Shown here: positions 52,601 through 62,386 of the stretch, in pieces
Layout: each line of letters begins with the position of its first letter
Numbering within the stretch: position 1 is the first letter of the stretch
The notes under the pieces: model-generated
Told to the model about the DNA's origin: nothing
The model's input: only the letters and a program-made list of their open reading frames with translations
Database searches by the model: none
Program-made: the position numbers and the translations under genes
From: Pilaira anomala
Lineage: Eukaryota > Mucoromycota > Mucoromycetes > Mucorales > Mucoraceae
Direction of reading: 5' to 3'
Length of the DNA: 64,000 bases
Assembly (NCBI GenBank): GCA_025716855.1
Contig: JAIXMQ010000009.1
Coordinates: forward strand, 248,001-312,000

Positions 52601-53440
52601 TTAATTAACTTTGATAGCGATCTTACCGACTGCATTATACCGTAATTAAAGGGCTTCATAAGCAGCATGTAATTCTTTTTCAGAGAATCCAAAGGATTTT
52701 TTTTTCAATAGGGATTGGAAGCTTCTTCTTGGCATGAACAAATCGAGCAAGTTGTTCTGCAAGCTGTTTAAAGCCCACTGCGACACAGCGAAGGATAGCG
52801 CTTCTCTTGAGTACAGGCATCAGAACTTCAGGTGTTGTGCAGCTTGATCATATTTTTCTTGAACAGACTTTAATTTCTCATCAGAAGAAGAGGTAATGAT
52901 AGTGACAGCATCTGCAGCTCTAGCCAAGGTTAAAGTGATAAGAGAGACACCACCTGTAACAAGCATTAAGACAGATTGACCAGCAATGAAACAATCCTTG
53001 ATACCATAGAGTGCATTCCAGGCAGTAACACCAGCGCAGACCAAAGAAGCTGCTTCTTCATCTGTCAAATGAGAATCCTTGGGAATTTTCACAAGTCCTG
53101 CCTCGGGTAAAACTTTATATTGAGTGAGTACGCCATCTGTATAAGCACCTAGGCCAGTTTTGAAAGACTTGAAATGACCATAAAGACGAGCAGGATCAGA
53201 GTTGGTAATCACACGATCTCCAACCTCAAATTCACTAACGGATGAACCGACCTTTACTACCACTCCTGATGCATCTGACATAAGAATAACATTTTTAGAT
53301 ATATCGATTCCTGAATATGTATTGGTTGAAATAATAAGATCACAATAATTAAGTATAATTACTTTGATTATGACAAGGCTAGGATCAAGCCCAGCATCAA
53401 GAGGCTCCTCGAATGGCTTGACGCCTTTGGTATTGTAGAC
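52601..53440 (-). pseudogene. Truncated, frameshifted copy of the MDR oxidoreductase
   Basis: Minus-strand sequence is clearly homologous to 34513-35568, including about 90 bases of 3' UTR. The first about 19 codons are missing: homology starts at the codons for KDVKPFEEPL and is replaced upstream by the end of the AT-rich element. An internal block matching about 35160-35325 (GADHVINYKT.. to ..LIGFLG) is deleted, giving EKYDQAAQHLKF, and further indels occur near 52690-52720. A 218-codon frame (52820-53476) survives but lacks part of the Rossmann domain. A 9-base in-frame deletion lies in KVIILNYCDL compared with KATTLNYRDL. Confidence 0.88.
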
Positions 53441-54966
53441 ATGATTTTTTTGCTGTAGCGAAAAAAACTGAGCCAATCAAATCATCGAAAAAAGGGAAAA
53501 AAATATATTTTAAGATACAAATAAGCTAATAAGCGCGCACTATATAAACTACACACACTACTTTACCATCTACATACACCACATATTTAAGCCCAGAAAA
53601 CCTTTTATGTCAAAGTAAAGTCCTTCAATATTAACTATTCTATTATACAATACTATATCCAGAAAATTCTAAATTTATATGGGCAGATGATTGTATATAA
53701 AGATATATTTTTTTATATGTAAAAAACATACTTTTTCTAACAAAAACTGTTTTCCTTACATGCACTACAAATGGAGAGTGCATGTAGCATAGCCTACATA
53801 CACCTCGTTTTTCGGTCCCAGAAATCAAAATTTTGACAAAAAATACTTTCTTGTCAAAGTAAGGTCCCTCTAAATCAACTATTTCATTAAACAATATGAT
53901 ATACAGAAAGTGCAGAATTTGAAGGCGCATTTTTCTATATTTTTAAAAGTATATATTTAGATGTACAAAATATACTTGCCCTAACAAAAACTGTAAACCG
54001 TTTTATCACAATAACCATTAATATTTGTAATTATTTTGTTTTGATTTTTACATCATTCGAAAGAGTGCAAAATTCTGTATTTACCGTTAAAAGAACAAGC
54101 GTTAAACCCATTTTAATGTAAAGATATATCTACCTTTCTGATTTTTGAAAAAATCCATAGGGGGGGACTAGCAAATTTTTCTAAAAAATGGAATTTTTTC
54201 ACAGCTTAAAAAAAAATAAAAATTAGAAATGCAGATATATCTTGTATTTAAATGGTTTTAAAGTTTAGCTTTTTATTGATGTCTAAGGTAGAATTTGACG
54301 CTCTTTCTAATGATTTAAAGATCAAAGTAACATAATTATAAAGTTTAATAGTCATTGCGAGAAAGCACAGCTTCTATTAGGACATGTATATTTTCTATAT
54401 ACAAAATAATAAATCTAAATGCATAGAAATCTTAGTTTTTAAATTCTACGTCTTTGGAATATAACATTGTCTAACAAAATATGTCTATATCCTGATTTGG
54501 TTTTTTTCCTGTTTTTGGGCCTAAAAATTGAGATTTGGGTCCAAATTTCTTTCTTTTCATATTAAAGTCTTTTATTTTACCTATTCAATTATACAATATA
54601 ATATAAAATCGATGAAGAATTTAAAGGCGCATCTTTTTATTGATTTAGAATTATTATTTTGTATGTAGAAAATATACTTGCCCTAACAGAAACTGTATAT
54701 CGTTTTTTTATAATACCTATTAATATTTGTTACTAGTTTACTTTGCTTTTTACATCATTAAAAAGAGCGTCAAATTCTACATGTATTGGTAAAAAATCTA
54801 AGCTTTAAAACCTTTTCAATACCAAGATATATCCACATTTCTCATTTTCGAAAAAAATCAAAGGGGGTGGACTGGCTGATTTTTACCTAAAAATTCACTT
54901 TTTCCCCCTTTTTAGAAAATTTGATTGGCTCAAAGTTTTTTTCGCTGTAACAAAGAAAATAACCTT
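53432..54966. mobile_element. Long AT-rich TIR element, copy 1 (about 1.53 kb, non-coding)
   Basis: Starts ATTGTAGACATGATTTTTTT then GCTGTAGCGAAAAAAAC and TGAGCCAATCAAATC; ends TTTGATTGGCTCAAAG, TTTTTTTCGCTGTAAC and AACCTT. The inner parts are inverted repeats (GCGAAAAAAA..TGAGCCAATCAAAT). The interior has three diverged subunits starting near 53611, 53856 and 54561, each running AAAGT(A/C)..TATTCxATTAxACAATAT, CTAACAxAAACTGT and, in the later ones, AAGATATATC..GGGGG.GGACT. No transposase; a 95-codon minus frame at 53643-53930 is shared with copy 2. Family relatives at 55821 and 36740. Confidence 0.75.
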
Positions 54967-55423
54967 TTTTTTTTGGGATTGATTGAAAGTTTACAAGGCT
55001 TTAGCTCTCATGACATTTGTTCTTCACTAACAATTAGCTCTGTTAAGTCTATCGCTGTTCAACAACAACAACAGTAACAATAACAATAGACTTTCCCGGA
55101 CAGTTATCACTGATCTCCCCAACAAGATGCATTTAGTGTAAGTATAACTTGTTTATTTATAAAAAAATTGTTAATCTGATCCTTTGTGTATTAATATCAC
55201 TCTTTTTATTTTCTTGTATTTTCAATTAAACGCAAGTTGGTTCTTTTATTCAAACTATTTTTGCTATTAATTTTCATTTTTTTTTATTCTATATCTTTAT
55301 TCTGTAGTGTATAATCATAAATCCTTTTTTTTTTTGTTGAACGGAATTTTCCTCCAATAGTTACCATTAATTTCTAATAAAAGTGTACAATGAAAATCAC
55401 ATTTTGCCATTTTATTTCATTTG

Positions 55424-55457
<34 letters not shown>

Positions 55458-55689
55458 TTTTAATTATCATTCACTAGATTTTTATAAATAACTATCATTC
55501 ACTAGTTATGTAGATTGCTATAATTGTTAATTTTCTTTATCCTTGAGGACATGCCATTTTTCTTAAGCAAAAATAAAGCAGCCATATCAGTTTAGCTAAC
55601 TATACAATTGCATTAAAACTTTTGGTGCTCAATATGCCAAGGTAATATAATTCTTGATATAGTTAAATCTGCCTCTCTTACTTTTAATT
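54967..55689. other. Spacer between repeats, no gene
   Basis: AT-rich, with CAACAACAACAACAG near 55060 and an (AT)n run at 55425-55453. A T/C and CAA-rich leader-like stretch followed by ATGCATTTAGTGTAAG at 55126 resembles a gene start with an immediate donor site, but no second exon could be followed. Confidence 0.4.
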
Positions 55690-57535
55690 TATGGTGAAAA
55701 AAAAAAAATTAAAGAAAGAGACCTTTTTATAATGCCATTCTATTACAACAGTAAAGCCCTGCGCTACATTATGTGTGTTTATTGACCCTAATTAGTCTTT
55801 TTGATAAAGAAAAACGAGGCATTGTAGACATGATTTTTTTGGTTGTAGCGAAAAAAAATTTGAGCCAATCAAATCATCAGAAAAGGAGGGAAAAAAATAT
55901 ATTTTTAGGCAAAAATAATCTTATTAGCGCACCTCATATAAACTAAACACACCACATATTTAAGCCCAGAAAACCTTTCTTGTCAAAGTAAAGTCCTTCA
56001 ATATTAACTATTCTATTATGCAATACTATATCCAGAAAATTCTAAATTTAGATGGGTAGATGATTGTATATAAAAATGTATCTTTTTATATGTAAAAAAT
56101 ATACTTTCTCTAACAAAAACTGTTTTCCTTACATGCACTACAAATGGAGAGTGCATGTAGCATAGCCTACATACACCTCGTTTTTCGGTCCCAGAAATCA
56201 AAATTTTGACAAAAAATACTTTCTTGTCAAAGTAAGGTCCCTCTAAATCAACTATTTCATTAAACAATATGATATACAGAAGGTGCAGAATTTGAAGGCG
56301 CATTTTTCTATATTTTTAAAAGTATATATTTAGATGTACAAAATATACTTGCCCTAACAAAAACTGTAAACCGTTTTATCACAATAACCATTAATATTTG
56401 TAATTATTTTGTTTTGATTTTTACATCATTCGAAAGAGTGCAAAATTCTGTATTTACCGTTAAAAGAACAAGCGTTAAACCCATTTTAATGTAAAGATAT
56501 ATCTACCTTTCTGATTTTTGAAAAAATCCATAGGGGGGGACTAGCAAATTTTTCTAAAAAATGGAATTTTTTTCACAGCTTAAAAAAAAATAAAAATTAG
56601 AAATGCAGATATATCTTTGTATTTAAATGGTTTTAAAGCTTAGCTTTTTATTGATGTTTAAGGTAAAATTTGATTCTCTTTCCAATTATGTAAAGATCAA
56701 AGTAACATAATTATAAAGTTTAATAGTCATTGCGAAAAAGCACAGCTTCTATTAGAACATGTATATTTTTTATATATAAGTTGATAAATCTAAATGCATA
56801 GAAATCTTAGTTTTTAAATTCTACATCTTTGGAATATAACATTGTCTAACAAAATACGTCTGTATCCTGATTTGGTTTTTTTCCTGTTTTTGGGCCTAAA
56901 AATTGAGATTTGGGTCCAAATTTCTTTCTTTTCATATTAAAGTCTTTTATTTCACCTATTCTATTATACAATATAATATACAATCGATGCAGAATTTGAA
57001 GGCACATCTTTCTATTGATTTAGAATTATTATTTTGTATGTAGAAAATATACTTGCCCTAACAGAAACTGTAATTCGACTTTCTTAGAATAGCCATTAAT
57101 ATTTATAACTACTATACTTTGATTTTTACACTATTAGAAAGAGCGTCAAATTCCATATTAGAAACTATTCAATATCTTTGCTCTAAAATCTTTATAATCC
57201 CAAGATATATCCACATTTAAAACTTTTGAAAATATCCAAAGGTCGGGACTGGCAGATTTTTGGCTATTTTCCTTAAAAATAGCTTACTTTTTTATTTTTA
57301 AGATGATTTGATTGGCTGTATATTTTTTTTTTGCTATATAAAAAAAACCTTGGCTATAGAATACCTCCATTTATTTTTTTCAAAAAACTAACTAAGAGTC
57401 AGTAAATATGTAGTGTAGAGTCGGATTTCAATGATACAATGATAATCTTAAAAGAGCTTGTTTCTTTTAAAAAAAAAACTGGGTGATAGAGTTTCCTGTA
57501 TTAGGAAATCGAGGTGGGTGACGTTTAAGGACTTT
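55690..57535. mobile_element. MITE copy split by the long AT-rich element
   Basis: Left part 55690-55820 (GCCATTC.ATTACAACAGTAAAG, GTGTTTATTGACCCTAATTAG, TTTTTGATAAAGAAAAACGAGGC) matches 14930-15010 of the MITE at 14856. The right part 57350-57535 (GGCTATAGAATACC, AGAGTCAGTAAATATGTAGTG, AATGATACAATGATAATC, GGTGGGTGACGTTTAA) matches 15017-15194. Between them sits 55821-57350. The right end finishes at TTAA. Confidence 0.7.
55821..57350. mobile_element. Long AT-rich TIR element, copy 2, nested in a MITE
   Basis: Begins ATTGTAGACATGATTTTTTT and ends ATTTGATTGGCTGTATATTT then AACCTT, like copy 1 but with a more worn right end. Sequence 55975-56570 is nearly identical to 53590-54200 in copy 1; the right third is more diverged. 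A GGC precedes the left end (55818-55820) and follows the right end (57352-57354), a possible 3-bp target duplication. Confidence 0.72.
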
Positions 57536-58083
57536 CGTTAGTAAGATGAGATTGAAGCAAACAACAATAAATCGCAAAATAATTGAAAAGGATTTGATTT
57601 AAAAAGATCACTACGTGATTTTCCGAAATAAAGCATGTATTCTTTATTATTGGGTCAGCGTTCCTGAGTATGTTTATTGATTTATGAACTGTTAAAATTC
57701 AGTTCGTTTCCGTTAAAAAAAAAAAAGGACTTGTCAAACCATCATATCCTATATTATCGAAAAATACTATAAATTAATAAGTATTTATCAAATTTGTGGC
57801 AGTCGAGTGACAAGTTCCCAATGCAATAGTTTATTCACATGCATAATAAGAAAGAGAACGCGAATGTCACCGAAGCCTCGGTCGGTTATTACTTGAAAAA
57901 AACCCCATTTCTGTAGGCATTCATAAAGACTATTTTTTTCCTTTTTAGGTGGGTAATTCCTCATTTGGCAGGGTAAAGCTCTTTTTTAATTCCAGTCTTT
58001 TTTAGCACGTACGTAATACAGTATAAAAGCCAAAGAAAAAAGTTTATTCTTGTTTCTTTTTACGTATCTTATTTTCTTTTATT
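57536..58083. promoter_or_regulatory. Upstream region of the aminopeptidase gene
   Basis: About 550 bases, AT-rich. Just upstream of the ATG (58084) is a T/C-rich leader (CTTGTTTCTTTTTACG..TTTCTTTTATT) with GTATAAAAGCC at about 58020-58030, a good TATA-box candidate 55-65 bases before the start codon. Confidence 0.45.
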
Positions 58084-61072
58084 ATGTGTACTTCTTCTGC
58101 TGTTGAAAACCCAGACCGTCAGGTCTTGCCTACTAACGTTAAGCCTACTCACTATGACTTGACTCTTCAACCCAACTTGAAGACCTTTATTTTCTATGGT
58201 CATGTTAAAGTCAAGTAAGTTATTTTAAGATGGTGTTTCTTGCGCGTGTTTCTAATATATATATTTTTTTGTCTCTTTAGCTTAAACGTCAACAAAGATA
58301 CCAAGTCCATTGTACTTAATACGCGTGATATCAAAATTCATTCTGCTATTTTATCTTCTGACGGTCTCAAGACCGAGTCAAAGTAAGTTATATACAACTA
58401 ACTTTTTTTTTTTTGCTTCCTATGCAAAAAATAAACTAAACAATTTTTTTTTTCATAAATAGGCAAACTGCTACCGAAATTACTTATGATAAAGAGAAGG
58501 ATTTAGCCACTATGCAATTCGCTGAAACTGTACCTGGCAACACCAAAGCCGTTTTAGATATTCATTTCGAGGGTGAATTAAATGATCAAATGGCTGGTTT
58601 TTACAGATCTTCTTATAAGGATGCAGAAGGTAATACTCAATACTTGGCCACCACTCAATTTGAATCTACCGATGCTCGTAGAGCTTTCCCTTGTTGGGAT
58701 GAACCTAGTCTTAAGGCTACTTTTGACGTAACTTTGGTCGTACCTACTGAACTCGTTGCTTTATCCAACATGGATGTTATTTCTGAAAAGCCTTATAACG
58801 ATACTGGTAAACTTACTGGTAAGACTGAAGGAAAGACTGAAGGAAAGACCGAAGGTAAAACTGAAGGTAAGACGGAAGCTGGTGCTGTCGCTGCCAAGGA
58901 TTTGAAGGAAGTCAAGTACTCTACTTCTCCTTTAATGAGTACTTATCTCTTGGCCTTTGTGATTGGTCCCTTTGAATATATTGAAGCTTTCACTAGTGGT
59001 GAACATAACGGTAGACCCATCCGTTCTCGTGTTTATGCTTTACCCGGATCCGTTGAACAAGGTCGTCATGCTTTGAATGTCTGTATCGCTGCTCTTGAAT
59101 ACTTTGCTAAAGTATTTGGTGAACCTTATCCTCTTCCCAAGATTGATATGGTTGCTATTCCCGATTTCGAAGCAGGTAAAGTAAAACATTTTTAATACCC
59201 TTTTTTATATATATATATATATAAATATACTCATGTATATATTATTTAGGTGCTATGGAGAACTGGGGTTTAGTTACATACAGAACTGTTGCTTTGTTAT
59301 TTGATGAAAAGTCATCTTCTATTGTATTCAAAAAGAGTACAGCTTATACTGTTTGTCATGAATTAGCTCATCAATGGTTCGGTAACTTGGTTACAATGGA
59401 ATGGTGGGATCATTTATGGTTAAATGAAGGCTTTGCTACCTGGGTAGGTTGGTTAGCTGTAGACGATATTTACCCTGAATGGGATATCTGGACCTCCTTT
59501 GTAAACGAAGATATGCCAAGAGCTTTAAGCCTTGACGCACTTCGTTCTTCTCATCCTATTGAAGTCACAGTCAACGACCCTGCAGAAATCCATCAAATCT
59601 TTGACGCCATTTCTTATTATAAGGGTGCTAGTGTCATTCGTATGTTGAGTTCTTGGTTAGGTGTTGAAACCTTCATGAAGGGTGTCAGACTTTATATTCA
59701 ACGTCACAAGTGGGGAAATGCTTCTACTAATGATCTTTGGACCGCTTTAAGTGAAGAAGCTAATATGGATGTATCTAAGTTCATGACTTTATGGACAAAG
59801 CGTGTTGGTTATCCTGTCTTGACCGTTGAACAAGAATCTCAAGAATCTATCAAGGTCACTCAATCTCGTTATCTCTCTACTGGTGACTTGAATGATGATG
59901 AAGATACTACCGTTTGGTGGGCTCCTCTTGGTGTACTTCTTCCTAGTGGTGTTGAAAACCATACCTTGACTGAAAAGTCTCAAACTTTCCCTGTTCCTGC
60001 TGATCACTTATTCAAGTTGAATGCTGGTCAAACTTCAGTTTACCGTGTTAACTATCCTATTGAGAATATCCGTACTCTTGGTGAAGAAATCAAGAAGGGA
60101 AGTAAGGGTCTCTTATCCAACACTGCTGATCGTGTTGGCTTAGTTGCTGATGCAGGTAACTTGTGTGTCAGTGGTGAACAAACAACAACTGCTTTATTGG
60201 AGCTTGCTCAAGCCTTTGTAAATGAAGAAAATTACTTTGTTTGGTCTCAATTAAGTACTCACATCAGTAACATCTTGACTGTCTTTTACGACCAATCTGA
60301 AGAAACCCGTGATGGTTTAAAGGCACTTCGTCGTAGTTTATTTGCTCCTATTGCTCATAAACTCGGTTGGGAATTTGCTGAAACAGATGATTACCTTACC
60401 AACATCTTGCGTGTTCTTGCTCTTACTAACGCAGGTCGTTCCAATGACCGTGAAACTGTTGAACAAGCCAAGAAACGTTTCTGGCAATTTATTGAAGGTA
60501 ACACTGAAGCTCTTCATCCTAACCTTCGTGGTCCCGTTTACGGTATTGTCTTGATTACTGCTGAAAATGAAGAAGAAGAGGAGAAGTTATGGGAAGAAAT
60601 TCTCAAGATTTATCGTGATGAAAGCTTACCTAGTGATCAACGTTTGATTGCACTTAGCTCTTTAGGTGGTGCCAAGAGTAAGGCTTTGATCAACAGATAC
60701 CTCAATATGAGTTTAGATGAAAAAGAAGTAAGAGGTCAGGATTCCCTTTACATCTTTAGGTCCTTGTCTTCTAACCCTGATGCTCGTGATCTCCTTTGGA
60801 ATTTCTTTACTACTAACTTTGATCTTCTTCGTGCCAAGTTCTCTAAATCTTTGAGTTTGTTTGCTTCTGCCGTTCGTTCCGCTGCTGGAAGTTTCGTCAA
60901 CTTTGATCGTATTGCTGAAGTCGAAGCTTTCTTTGCTGATAAGGATACTAAGGAATATGCTCGTTCTTTGCAGCAAGCTTTGGAAGGTGCTCGTGTCAAC
61001 GCTAAATGGGTTGAAAGAGATCATCAACTTGTTGCTGATTGGGTATCTGAAAACGCAAAGAAATTCACTTAA
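58084..61072 (+). CDS. M1 family zinc aminopeptidase (puromycin-sensitive type; yeast Aap1/Ape2-like)
   Basis: Removes N-terminal amino acids from peptides, presumably in the cytosol (no signal peptide). Exons 58084-58214, 58281-58382, 58463-59175, 59250-61072; 922 residues, normal length. The substrate exopeptidase motif GAMEN (316-320) is formed across the last splice junction. Zinc motif HELAH (352-356, HExxH) and WLNEGFATW with the third ligand Glu375 follow, and FDAISYYKGASVIRML holds the transition-state Tyr. ARRAFPCWDEP and the C-terminal helical ERAP1-like domain are present. Unusual: residues about 197-216 are five GKTE repeats (58818-58877) in a surface loop between the second and third strands of the N-terminal domain. 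Confidence 0.94.
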
Positions 61073-61246
61073 GAGAGAAAAAAAAAAAATCAAATATGAT
61101 TTGGATGTAAATAAATAAAAAAAAAAAGTAAAAAGGAGTTTATCCTTTCTTTTCTCTACCATTATTAAATATTCCCTTTTTTTTTTTCTTCTCTAAATAT
61201 TGAGGCAAAAATTTATTTGTTATTGTTTTTTTAATATTATGATCTA

Positions 61247-62386
61247 TTATTGAGCAGCAGGTGCTGGTTGAACAATAGAATCACCAAATTTGGTAACCAT
61301 GCCCTTAGCGATGTTATAGACTTTAGCAACGACGGGAGGGATACGAGCATCGGCAGTAGGAGGAAGAAGTAATCTATCCATCTTGACACGAAGTTCAGTA
61401 AATGTTTGACGAGTATAAGTAGACAAATGGTAACGGAAACGAAGGAATTGAGCGAACAAAATGATAGGTACCAAATTAAGGCTAGATGGAAAAAGGGAAC
61501 ATTTAGTATTTACGTCAAACCACAATTACCTTTTTTAATAACTTTACCGTAATAATCCAAATAATAAACGAACTGCAATAATAGTAACTTCAGATTGAGC
61601 TACGAAACGCATAGCAACACCATAGTATTTATCTGTCCATGACTTAATTTGTTGCTGAGTTTTTGTTTGCCAGCAGATGGAGGCAGGTGCATCTCCGCTA
61701 GAAGTAGCACTAGCAGTGGGACGAGGGAAAACGTTAGGAATTATGTTCGTACGAACATAACCAAGTGCATGGAAAGCAGAGAAAGTAAAGAATGGAATCA
61801 AAGTAACTAGTTGTTTTATATCAATAAGCCTGTTTTATCACACTCTCCCTTTTTATATATATACCAAATTTAATAACTTACCGGTAATAGGGCTAGAAAA
61901 GAACCAGAAGAATGCAAGTAACAAGTATTGAGCATTCTCGTCCATTACTAACTTACGAGCATATACAGCATTAGGTTGAGGTGTCTAAAAAAAAATTGCA
62001 TAATTTTTGTTATTTTTTGTTTGGCTTAGTATGAGATGAGGTCATCTTGACTACGTGTAAAAAAAAAGAAAAAAAAGAAAAGAACTTTTCAATAACTTAC
62101 ACCATGAGATTTATAGATGACTACACCATAAGATAATAAAGCACCAAAATAAGCTGTCTTATAGAAGAGTGTATTTGAACGGAATAAAGCAACAGTAATA
62201 GCATATGCTACTGTACCGAGAAGAGTAAATACGTGACCAACGAACCACGCAAATTGAAGTGTCTTTTTATTTTTTAATAATAGTTACGTTAGTCTTTTGT
62301 ATATCATTGTGCTTAATTTATTATTTTACCTGCACAAGTGCCATAACACGATTAGATAATGGGGTATTCGCAGTTGGAGGTGCCAT
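61247..62386 (-). CDS. POM33: TMEM33/Pom33 family membrane protein
   Basis: Five exons on the minus strand: 62330-62386, 62101-62262, 61882-61984, 61548-61806, 61247-61481; 271 residues. The family sits in the ER and nuclear envelope; in yeast Pom33/Per33 help nuclear pore distribution and reticulon-like ER shape. Hydrophobic segments: FAWFVGHVFTLLGTVAYAI, AYFGALLSYGVVIYKS, AQYLLLAFFWFFSSPITVTL, PFFTFSAFHALGYV, VTIIAVRLLFGLLRLN. Family features ENAQYLLLA, FHALGYVRTNIIP and FLRFRYHLS are clear. Convergent with the aminopeptidase, with a 174-base spacer. Exon phases all agree. Confidence 0.88.

Noticed and set aside
53643..53930. 95-codon minus-strand frame conserved between the two long TIR elements (also 56016-56303) as a gene
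   Set aside because: The flanking non-coding sequence is equally conserved between the copies, and the frame does not continue in the other subunits, so conservation reflects recent copying.
55126..55141. Possible short first exon ATGCATTTAGT followed by GTAAG
   Set aside because: No second exon with consistent phase or protein-like content could be found.
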